Shown in pieces: positions 7,073 to 14,483 of a stretch of DNA of 14,744 bases. Below the pieces are notes generated by a model. That model searched no databases and was not told the DNA's origin. It worked only from the letters and a program-made list of their open reading frames with translations. A program made the position numbers and the translations under genes. Each line of letters opens with the position of its first letter. The stretch's first letter is position 1. Source of the stretch: GCA-2687515 sp046582475 (GTDB lineage Bacteria > Pseudomonadota > Alphaproteobacteria > Rhodospirillales > UBA2165); assembly GCA_046582475.1 (NCBI GenBank), contig JAYGEH010000456.1:1-14744 (forward strand). The letters are read 5' to 3'.

Positions 7073-7380
7073 AGAAATTTGGCTCCTTACCCTTCAAGCT
7101 CTAATCCGTCTTTTATTGCGAACCTTGGGCATCATTAACCTAATCGAATAATCGGATTTGATGGCAACGCAAGATTTAACAGCTAAGACCAATTTTACAG
7201 AGACGGCGCCATCAATATTGGAGTGGGTTATTTCGGTCAAGTCCGTTGAACGAGATTTAATATTTATTTTCAAAAGAGTGGCGGCACGCCCGCTCAGCCT
7301 TTATACCCGACCATCAATTCAATACGAGGGACACATAAATTCACGCTGGCAAACGCGTTGTTGGGAATTTGGAGTAAGAT
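7073..7380. promoter_or_regulatory. Divergent control region between the decarboxylase and hyuAB operons
   Basis: This AT-rich gap of 308 bp must hold promoters for both operons. The direct repeat AATCGaatAATCG at about 7142-7154 is the most regular motif. No confident -35/-10 pair was found by eye. An open frame across 7158-7457 has no recognisable protein and runs into hyuA in another frame, so it was not called. Confidence 0.4.
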
Positions 7381-9465
7381 TTGACTATGGCGTACGCTCG
7401 ATTGGCTGCCGATATCGGCGGAACATTTACGGATATAGCGGTCGAATCGGAAAATGAAATTTTCACCTGCAAAGTTCTGACCACGCCCCAGGCTCCGGAA
7501 AACGGTGTTTTTGACGGCATCACAAGGGTGCTGGACCAAACCGGACTGTCGCCATCCGATTTCGGCTCGGTCATTCACGGCACCACACTTGCCACGAACG
7601 CGATCATCGAACGTAAGGGTGCCCGCACGGCGATGATCGTAACCGAAGGGTTTCGCGATTCCATTGAAATTGGTTACGAAAATCGTTTTGAGCAATACGA
7701 TATTTTCATCAATAAGCCACCGCCGCTGGTTCCGCGTGAATTACGCTTTGGCGTGACCGAGCGGATGGACGCACGCGGCAATGTTCTGATCCCGCTCGAA
7801 GAAGCCGCCTTGGGTGAGATCATTGAATCTCTGAGGTTGGCGGAAGTCCAATCCGTTGCCGTTGGCCTATTGCATTCCTACATCGATGATCGTCACGAGC
7901 GTAAAGTGGCAGAAATCCTATCCAAGGAGCTGCCCCAGATTTCGATCACCCTTTCGAGTGAGGTTTCCCCGGAAATTCGGGAGTTTGATCGTTGGTCGAC
8001 GGCATCGGCCAATGCCTATGTACAGCCGCTGATGTCCAGTTACCTTGGGCGCCTGAACGAAAAGCTAGGGACTATGGGGTTTGATTGCCCGCTTTGCATG
8101 ATGACGTCGGGCGGTGGCATAGCCGCTATTGAAATTGCACGCCAATTCCCAATACGCCTTGTGGAATCCGGTCCCGCCGGTGGCGCGATCCTGGCCGCTC
8201 AAATTGCCGGCGAGTGTGGACTGGATGAAGTATTGTCCTTCGATATGGGCGGCACGACAGCGAAAATATGTCTCATCGACGGTGGCGAACCACAACAATC
8301 CCGGACCTTTGAGGTCGCGCGGCAATACCGGTTCATGAAGGGTAGCGGATTACCTTTGCGTATTCCGGTCATCGAAATGGTCGAAATTGGCGCTGGCGGT
8401 GGATCCATCGCTTCGGTCGATACGCTTTCGCGTATCCACGTTGGTCCGGAAAGTGCGGGATCCGAGCCCGGTCCGGCCTGTTATGACCGTGGCGGCGTTG
8501 CTCCCACCGTCACCGATGCCGATGCTGTTTTGGGTCGAATCGATCCAGACAGTTTCGCCGCTGGAACGATACCGCTGAACGTGGAATTCGGACGAAACGC
8601 CATCCAAGAGGCTGTTGGTGCGCCCCTGGACCTTTCGGTTCTGAATGCCGCATTCGGCATTTCAGAAATCGTTGAAGAAAATATGGCTAACGCCGCCCGC
8701 GTTCATGCGGTGGAACGTGGCAAGGAGTTGGAGAACCGTACCATGATTGCGTTTGGCGGCGCGGCGCCGGTCCATGCCGTTCGTTTAGCCCGCAGTCTGG
8801 GGATCGAGCGCATTGTGATCCCGACCGCGGCGGGAGTCGGTTCGGCGATCGGTTTTCTACGTGCGCCGGTGGCATTCGAAGTGGTTAGAAGCCGTTACAC
8901 CCTCTTAGACGAAACCTTCGACGCAGACGCCTTGAATGCAATATTCGCAGCAATGCGGCGCGAGGCGGAAGATATTGTATCCCAAGCCGCACCAGAAGCG
9001 GAGCTGATAGAAACCAGGACGGCTGACATGCGTTATTGCGGCCAGGGCCATGAAATATCTTTTACACTTCCGCCCGGACCCTATGACGTTTTCATGCGGG
9101 AACAATGTTCTGAACTCTTCACCGCTGCCTACGAAACAGCTTATGGCCGTCATATCCCGAATGTCGAGATCGAAGTCTTGAATTGGACGCTGCGACTTTC
9201 GGCGTATCAGGATCCTCCCACCGCCTGCCCAGATGTGCCTGTTTATGTTGCCGCTGAATCTGCTTCATCTCGCGACGTTTTTGATCCCGATGAGGGGACT
9301 ATGAAATTGTTTCCGGTGTACCAGCGGCGAGACCTTCGGCCGGGCATGATTGTACAGGGGCCAGCCATCATCTCGGAAGATGAAACAACCTCAGTCGTTA
9401 ACAAGGGTTATGTAGCGCGTATCAATGGTCTGGGCTATATAGTGATATCCAAGGAGTCACCATGA
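7381..9465 (+). CDS. hyuA: Hydantoinase/oxoprolinase family protein, HyuA (N-methylhydantoinase A / acetone carboxylase beta-like)
   Basis: The 694-residue protein has the full ASKHA-type architecture of HyuA: phosphate-1 loop DIGGTFTD at 11-18, HGTTLATNAIIERKG at 66-80, ESGPAGG, phosphate-2 loop FDMGGTTAK at 287-295, GAGGGSIA at 337-344, HVGPESAGSEPGPACY, FGGAAPVHA at 458-466 and the C-terminal RYCGQGHEI. The family uses ATP to open cyclic amides (hydantoins, 5-oxoproline) or, in the acetone and acetophenone carboxylases, to activate ketone and bicarbonate. Which applies here cannot be decided. The start is ambiguous: TTG at 7381 has GGAG at the better spacing of 6 nt, while ATG at 7387 lies 12 nt from it. 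Its stop overlaps the hyuB start. Confidence 0.9.
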   Translation: MTMAYARLAADIGGTFTDIAVESENEIFTCKVLTTPQAPENGVFDGITRVLDQTGLSPSDFGSVIHGTTLATNAIIERKGARTAMIVTEGFRDSIEIGYENRFEQYDIFINKPPPLVPRELRFGVTERMDARGNVLIPLEEAALGEIIESLRLAEVQSVAVGLLHSYIDDRHERKVAEILSKELPQISITLSSEVSPEIREFDRWSTASANAYVQPLMSSYLGRLNEKLGTMGFDCPLCMMTSGGGIAAIEIARQFPIRLVESGPAGGAILAAQIAGECGLDEVLSFDMGGTTAKICLIDGGEPQQSRTFEVARQYRFMKGSGLPLRIPVIEMVEIGAGGGSIASVDTLSRIHVGPESAGSEPGPACYDRGGVAPTVTDADAVLGRIDPDSFAAGTIPLNVEFGRNAIQEAVGAPLDLSVLNAAFGISEIVEENMANAARVHAVERGKELENRTMIAFGGAAPVHAVRLARSLGIERIVIPTAAGVGSAIGFLRAPVAFEVVRSRYTLLDETFDADALNAIFAAMRREAEDIVSQAAPEAELIETRTADMRYCGQGHEISFTLPPGPYDVFMREQCSELFTAAYETAYGRHIPNVEIEVLNWTLRLSAYQDPPTACPDVPVYVAAESASSRDVFDPDEGTMKLFPVYQRRDLRPGMIVQGPAIISEDETTSVVNKGYVARINGLGYIVISKESP

Positions 9466-11198
9466 CAATAAATGATCCTCTTTCCCCAATTCGTTCGCAG
9501 CTCATGTGGGACCGTTTGATTGCGGTGGTTGAAGAACAGGCTCAGACATTGATCCGGACCGGCTTCTCGACGTCCACGCGAGAGGCCGGCGACCTGTCGG
9601 CCGGCATTTTTGACGCTTCTGGAAATATGTTGGCTCAAGCGATAACGGGAACCCCTGGTCATGTTAATGCCATGGCCCGTTCGGTCCGCCACTTTCTAAA
9701 AAAATTTCCGGTCGATACGATGGCCGAGGGCGATATTTTTCTGACCAACGATCCTTGGAAAGGAACGGGCCATCTGCACGATTTTACCTTCGTGACGCCG
9801 GCATTCCGCGAAAATGTACTTGTGGCGCTTTTTGCCAGCACCTGCCACGTCGTCGACATTGGCGGCCGTGGCATGACCCCTGATGGCAGGCAAATATACG
9901 AAGAAGGCCTGTTTATTCCCCTGATGCGGTTTGCCCGCGCCGGTAAGGTAGAGGAGGCGTTGATCGACATCGTCGGCGCTAACGTCCGGGAATCGGTTCA
10001 GGTGGTGGGTGATCTATATTCCCTTGCGACCTGCAACGATGTCGCATGCCGGCGCCTATTCAAAATGATGGACGATTTCGATATTTTGAGCCTCGAAAAT
10101 TTGGGTGACCACATTTTAAAGCGATCCAAGGCTGCAACCCTTGAAGCAATAGGCAAGCTGAAACCAGGGACCTATACCCATTCCATGCGTATTGATGGTT
10201 TCGAAAAACCGGTTGACTTGGTTGCAACGATGACAATTGGAAAATCCGGTATCGACGTCGATTTTGAAGGGACATCGGGCATTTCGTCCTACGGCATTAA
10301 TGTGCCGATGTGCTATACGGAAGCGTACGCGTCGTTCGGCATCAAATGCATCGTCGCTCCGACGGTTCCAAATAACGAAGGATCGCTTTCCGTGATTAGG
10401 ATCAGCGCGCCGGAAGGCTCGATCCTCAACGCCTTGCATCCTTCGCCCGTCGCGGTGCGCCATGTAACTGGTCAAATGCTGCCGGATGTTATGTTCGGGT
10501 GCTTGAACCAGGCAAGAAATGGAATTGTCCCAGCTGAAGGGACTTCATGTTTATGGAATCTCTACGCCTTTGGCGGTCCAGGCCGGGTCGATGCAGAGCC
10601 AAACGAACTGATCAACGCCGCGCCATTTACCGTGCTCAGCTTTCATTCGGGGGGAACCGGGGCCAGACCCGGCATGGATGGTCTTTCCGCGACCGCCTTT
10701 CCTAGCGGCGTGCGAAATGTCCCCGTTGAAATCACCGAAGCAATATCCCCGTTGGTTATCTGGCGAAAGGAATTTAGGCAAGATTCAGGTGGAGCCGGGA
10801 CCTATCGGGGTGGTTTGGGGCAAGTTATGGAGTTAGGGCTAACGGAAGATGTGCCGTTTGCCTTTAGCGCGCTGTTCGACCGGATCGAACATCCCCCCGA
10901 AGGCAGAGATGGGGGTCAACCGGGAGCCGCCGGCAGATTAAGTTTGGGTTCCGGCCCGGACCTGGCCGGAAAAGGTACGCAGACTATTCCAAAGGGCGAT
11001 CGCGTGGTGATTGAAATGCCGGGCGGTGGAGGATTGGGCGATCCTAAATCTCGTGAGGTGGAGAAGGTTGTCGACGATGTGCGTTCGGGGCTGGTTTCAT
11101 GTGCGGTGGCCCGAGAATGCTATGGCGTCTTCATCGATGATTCGGATAATCTGGATGTTCGAGCCACCAATCTAGCCCGCCAGCGCGTTGGTGAATAG
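9462..11198 (+). CDS. hyuB: Hydantoinase/oxoprolinase family protein, HyuB (N-methylhydantoinase B / acetone carboxylase alpha-like)
   Basis: At 578 residues this is a complete HyuB subunit: the N-terminal RLIAVVEEQAQTLIRTGFS, TNDPWKGTGHLHDF at 95-108, HVVDIGGRGMTPDGR at 129-143, EEGLFIPLMR, DSGGAGTYRGGLG at 441-453 and EMPGGGGLGDP at 518-528. It pairs with HyuA to form the amidohydrolase or carboxylase. The ATG overlaps the hyuA stop (ATGA) and is preceded by AAGGAG with 5 nt spacing at 9451-9456, so the two are translationally coupled. The C-terminal tail of about 50 residues after GDP is typical of the free-standing subunit. No third small subunit, as found in acetone carboxylase, follows, which favours a hydantoinase or acetophenone-carboxylase-like enzyme. 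Confidence 0.9.
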   Translation: MTINDPLSPIRSQLMWDRLIAVVEEQAQTLIRTGFSTSTREAGDLSAGIFDASGNMLAQAITGTPGHVNAMARSVRHFLKKFPVDTMAEGDIFLTNDPWKGTGHLHDFTFVTPAFRENVLVALFASTCHVVDIGGRGMTPDGRQIYEEGLFIPLMRFARAGKVEEALIDIVGANVRESVQVVGDLYSLATCNDVACRRLFKMMDDFDILSLENLGDHILKRSKAATLEAIGKLKPGTYTHSMRIDGFEKPVDLVATMTIGKSGIDVDFEGTSGISSYGINVPMCYTEAYASFGIKCIVAPTVPNNEGSLSVIRISAPEGSILNALHPSPVAVRHVTGQMLPDVMFGCLNQARNGIVPAEGTSCLWNLYAFGGPGRVDAEPNELINAAPFTVLSFHSGGTGARPGMDGLSATAFPSGVRNVPVEITEAISPLVIWRKEFRQDSGGAGTYRGGLGQVMELGLTEDVPFAFSALFDRIEHPPEGRDGGQPGAAGRLSLGSGPDLAGKGTQTIPKGDRVVIEMPGGGGLGDPKSREVEKVVDDVRSGLVSCAVARECYGVFIDDSDNLDVRATNLARQRVGE

Positions 11199-11295
11199 TT
11201 CCGCAACATATTTTCTGGCTTATCGAATAATTCCGAGAGCGGTTCCGGGAGTATTTCTCGCTGTAGAATGAAAGCCAATCGGGGCGAACCCAAGT

Positions 11296-12288
11296 TTAAG
11301 AGCCCGTCGTCAGCACCAGTTTCCCTTTAGTCTTGCGCTCGGCAAACATGTTTAATGCCGTTTTAAATTGCTCGAAGGGATAGGCTGTAGTGATTTCCGG
11401 TTTGACTTTGCCCTGCTCGTACAAATCGAACAAGTCGGCCATTGCGGCGTGTACTATCTCGGGGACATGTTGGAAATGCAGGTCAAGCGCAACCCCCGCG
11501 AGGGTGAGATTCTTGACGTTGAAATAATTCGCCCGGGCCTCCGGGATGCGTCCGGAGGCATATCCAATAGTGATAATGCGGCCCGCAAATGCCAACGCTC
11601 TGAGAGAGCCATCGAATACGTCGCCACCAACCGGATCAAGGCATATATCCACGCCGCGGCCGTCGGTTACAGCGAAGACTTGAGATCGCAATTTCTCCCG
11701 CAAATCCTCAACCGAAAGATCGATCACGTGATCGGCGCCGTGATCCAGAGCTAACTGACGTTTATCTTTTGATATATCGCCTGCGATAACCGTGGCACCC
11801 TTGGCTTTTGCGATTTGAACTGATGCAAGTCCAATGCCGCCGCCGGCACCATTCACGAGCACTGTCTCACCTTCTTTATAGTGACCGCGGATCATTAATG
11901 AGACGTGCGCAGTAGGATAGACAGTCCCCAGAGCGGCCGCGTCGACAAAAGGCATATTCTTTGGGATCCGAAAACACCGATCTGTTGGCGCCGCCAATTT
12001 TTCGGCGTAGGCCCCCCAACGCACCTGTGCCACGACACGATCACCCACTTCAAATCCCGTGACGCCTTCACCCAACCCAATGACCACGCCGGCGGCGTCT
12101 CTTCCTGGGACGAAAGGCCGTTCTGGGCGCGTCTGATACTTGCCCTGTAGCATCAGTGTATCGGGAAAATTCAGGCCGATAGCTTCAACGTCGATCAAAA
12201 TTTCATTAGCTTCTGGCGTGGGATCCTTTATTTCTTCGATGGCATGGGAATCGATAGGGCCAAACTCGTTAATTACAACAGCTCGCAT
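11296..12288 (-). CDS. Zinc-free quinone oxidoreductase, MDR superfamily
   Basis: The 330-residue length and the order of motifs fit NADPH:quinone oxidoreductase-like members of the medium-chain dehydrogenases. The N-terminal GroES-like domain includes LNFPDTLMLQGKYQ and FVPGRDAAGVV, and lacks the structural-zinc cysteines and the catalytic-zinc Cys/His set. The Rossmann turn NGAGGGIGLASVQIAKA lies at 146-162, in place of the commoner GAAGGVG. CLDPVGGDVF and the C-terminal KTKGKLVLT follow the family pattern. It would reduce a quinone or an enone, possibly an enoyl-CoA, with NAD(P)H. The ATG at 12288 has AAGGA 8 nt upstream. The gene is convergent with hyuB and its promoter lies beside the remains of a crotonase gene. 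Confidence 0.9.
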   Translation of the reverse strand: MRAVVINEFGPIDSHAIEEIKDPTPEANEILIDVEAIGLNFPDTLMLQGKYQTRPERPFVPGRDAAGVVIGLGEGVTGFEVGDRVVAQVRWGAYAEKLAAPTDRCFRIPKNMPFVDAAALGTVYPTAHVSLMIRGHYKEGETVLVNGAGGGIGLASVQIAKAKGATVIAGDISKDKRQLALDHGADHVIDLSVEDLREKLRSQVFAVTDGRGVDICLDPVGGDVFDGSLRALAFAGRIITIGYASGRIPEARANYFNVKNLTLAGVALDLHFQHVPEIVHAAMADLFDLYEQGKVKPEITTAYPFEQFKTALNMFAERKTKGKLVLTTGS

Positions 12289-12348
12289 GGTCTATGTCCT
12301 TATAATCGATCTATATCAGAAAATTTTTCTTTGAAGCCGGTCCAACAA

Positions 12349-12666
12349 TCCTGTGCCACTGAGTATCATTGAGACCACAACAATTGGGCTAGCAGCGGCG
12401 TAGATTACCTAGCAAATCCGGCAGGGCAAGAGAAATCCTTTACCCAACACCATTGGGCACAATGGGAGGCCTGGAAAATTCCTTAATATCGGCGCCACCG
12501 GAAAAATATTCGCCCCGCACCGACGATTATGGCTGCCTCTCAGATGGTATCGGCTTCAAAACGATCCAGAGTTGCCATAAGTGTGGATCGAGGCGAATGG
12601 CCCAATGCCTTGACCGGTGGATCGAAGTTTGTCTGTCGCCTCTCGAATTGAAAGTGTAGGTTCAAT
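12349..12666 (-). pseudogene. Decayed enoyl-CoA hydratase/3-hydroxyacyl-CoA dehydrogenase (FadB/FadJ-like crotonase), N-terminal part
   Basis: Read in pieces on the minus strand, the stretch gives EPTLSIRE, then FDPPVKALGHSPRSTLMATL, DRFEADTI, a TGA stop, EAAIIVGAGRIF, a +1 shift in a run of five T, SGGADIKEFSRPPIVP, and finally ASPIVVVSMILSGTG. This is the order of the FadJ-type crotonase N-terminus (DNPPVNALGHSVR, VGAGRTFSAGADIKEF, then the K-P-V-V-A-A-I-H-G-T-A-L-G-G segment). At least one stop and several frameshifts make it non-functional. GGAGG precedes the old start, whose codon now reads ATT at 12664-12666. The oxyanion-hole GG near the end is gone and the rest of the gene (over 1.5 kb in relatives) is missing, replaced by the quinone oxidoreductase gene. 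Confidence 0.68.
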
Positions 12667-12753
12667 TCCCGAGGCCCTCCAAATTATAATATACCTCTGG
12701 AAACAATAGGTTTTATCGGGGTTCTCTTGGTCCAAATTTTGCAAAAAAAATAA

Positions 12754-12769
12754 TATCTAAGCTAAGATA
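12754..12769. promoter_or_regulatory. Candidate operator palindrome upstream of the methylsuccinyl-CoA dehydrogenase gene
   Basis: TATCTAAGCTAAGATA reads as its own reverse complement except for one symmetric pair. It lies 36 nt before the ATG at 12806, in an AT-rich stretch after a run of A, where a dimeric regulator or RNA polymerase could bind. No regulator gene is in the window. Confidence 0.35.
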
Positions 12770-12805
12770 CTCGGCTGAACTTTTGGGTCATGAAGGTCCG
12801 CAGTC

Positions 12806-14482
12806 ATGCAAAAACGCGCAACCGAAGATGCATTTATAAAGGACGATCCCCTGACGCCGTGCGCCGAGGCGCTTGCGGCGGCTGAGGAAGTTCTTCTCGC
12901 CTCGAAGCGAGCCATCCGTGAGCGCCTCCTTCTCGATGGTCAGGTTTCGCCGAAAGCCCTCGACGCCGAGCAATTCGCAGCCCATGGCTTTGCCTGGCTG
13001 TCCACCTATGTGGAAGGCATTAAGCAAATGCTCGATTGGGCCACGCGTCTTCGCGAGCTGGGGGAACTGGGCGAGTTGGAAACCCTCCTGGTCCAGGCCG
13101 CCTTCGGTGAATATTTGAACCAGATCGTCGGCGGCATCGCCATAAGCCAGGTGGAAATCGTCAGGCCCGCCGATATGGGTCTGGCGGATGTTGATCTAAA
13201 GCCTCTGTTTGAGGGCGCCGCGGCCCGGCTCCGGGCCGACGGAAATACGGCCCAAACCCGGAGCCGCATCGCCGAGCTCATCGCCGACGGTGATTTTGGA
13301 AAGTTGGGCCTGGACGACGAAACCCTGGATGCTATCCGAGACCAGATGCGCCGTTTCGTCGGCGAGAAAATTACTCCCTACGCCCACGATTGGCATCTCA
13401 AGGACCAATTAATTCCCATGGATTTAATCGATGAGATGTCGGCGCTGGGGGTTTTTGGGCTCACCGTGCCGGAACAGTGGGGAGGTCTCGGCTTGGGTAA
13501 AATCGCCATGTGCGTGGTCACCGAGGAGCTTTCCCGGGGTTACATTGGCGTTGGCTCCCTGGGCACCCGCTCGGAGATCGCCGCTGATCTGATACGCCAC
13601 GCTGGTACCGACGATCAAAAACAAACCTACCTGCCGAAGATCGCTTCGGGAGAAATTTTGCCGACCGCCGTCTTCACGGAACCGAACACGGGTTCTGATC
13701 TAGGTAGTCTCCGCACCCGCGCGAAAAAGCATGGAGATGTTTACAAAGTCCGTGGCAACAAGACCTGGATCACCCATGCTGCGCGAACCGACCTGATGAC
13801 CCTCCTGGTGCGCACCGATCCTGACCAGTCCGGTTACCGTGGTCTCTCCATGTTCTTGGCGGAGAAGCCCCGCTCGGACGATCCGGACGATCCGTTCCCG
13901 GCCCCGGGCATGTCCGGCGGCGAGATTCAAGTGCTTGGCTATCGGGGTATGAAGGAATACGAAATCGCCTTCGACGATTTTGAGATTCCCGAAAGCCAGT
14001 TGTTGGGCGGCCAGGAGGGCCAAGGATTCAAGCAATTGATGGCGACCTTCGAATCCGCCCGTATCCAGACCGCGGCACGGTCCGTCGGTGTCGCCCAGAA
14101 TGCCTTGGAACTGGGCCTCGCCTACGCCCAGGAACGGCCGCAGTTCGGCCAGCTGATCTTCAAATTCCCGCGGGTATCGGGGAAGCTCGCCTGGATGGCA
14201 GTCGAGACCATGATCGCCCGTCAACTCAACTACTTCGCGGCCCGGGAGAAAGATTCCGGCCGGCGCAGCGACATCCAGGCCGGCATGGCGAAACTGCTGG
14301 CCGCCCGCGTTGCCTGGTCGAACGCGGACAACGCCCTGCAAATCCACGGCGGCAATGGTTACGCCCTGGAATATCCGATCTCGCGGGTGCTCTGTGATGC
14401 CCGCATCCTCAATATTTTCGAAGGCGCGGCGGAGATCCAGGCCCAGATCATCACCCGGGGATTGCTCGGTGAGCGCAACTGA
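12806..14482 (+). CDS. mcd: (2S)-methylsuccinyl-CoA dehydrogenase
   Basis: At 558 residues this is clearly longer than ordinary acyl-CoA dehydrogenases (about 380-400). The extra N-terminal domain of about 160 residues, with DDPLTPCAEALAAAEE, EQFAAHGFAWLSTYVE and FGEYLNQIVGGIAISQ-EIVRPAD, is the hallmark of the methylsuccinyl-CoA dehydrogenases of the ethylmalonyl-CoA pathway. The dehydrogenase core follows: PEQWGGLGLG, FTEPNTGSDLG at 290-300 (FAD and substrate contacts), KTWITHAA, ERPQFGQ, QIHGGNGYALEYP and NIFEGAAEIQAQI with Glu539 in the usual base position. It oxidises (2S)-methylsuccinyl-CoA to mesaconyl-C1-CoA, passing electrons to ETF. AAGG lies 11 nt before the ATG. The next gene starts 1 nt after, or overlaps, its stop. 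Confidence 0.88.
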   Translation: MQKRATEDAFIKDDPLTPCAEALAAAEEVLLASKRAIRERLLLDGQVSPKALDAEQFAAHGFAWLSTYVEGIKQMLDWATRLRELGELGELETLLVQAAFGEYLNQIVGGIAISQVEIVRPADMGLADVDLKPLFEGAAARLRADGNTAQTRSRIAELIADGDFGKLGLDDETLDAIRDQMRRFVGEKITPYAHDWHLKDQLIPMDLIDEMSALGVFGLTVPEQWGGLGLGKIAMCVVTEELSRGYIGVGSLGTRSEIAADLIRHAGTDDQKQTYLPKIASGEILPTAVFTEPNTGSDLGSLRTRAKKHGDVYKVRGNKTWITHAARTDLMTLLVRTDPDQSGYRGLSMFLAEKPRSDDPDDPFPAPGMSGGEIQVLGYRGMKEYEIAFDDFEIPESQLLGGQEGQGFKQLMATFESARIQTAARSVGVAQNALELGLAYAQERPQFGQLIFKFPRVSGKLAWMAVETMIARQLNYFAAREKDSGRRSDIQAGMAKLLAARVAWSNADNALQIHGGNGYALEYPISRVLCDARILNIFEGAAEIQAQIITRGLLGERN

Positions 14483-14483
14483 A

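Noticed and set aside
12642..12681. tRNA-like T-arm (GGTTCAATTCCC followed by CCCTCCA) and a hairpin, suggesting a tRNA remnant or attachment site
   Set aside because: No matching 5' acceptor, D-arm or anticodon arm exists upstream. The stretch is explained better on the other strand as the ribosome site and first codons of the decayed crotonase gene.
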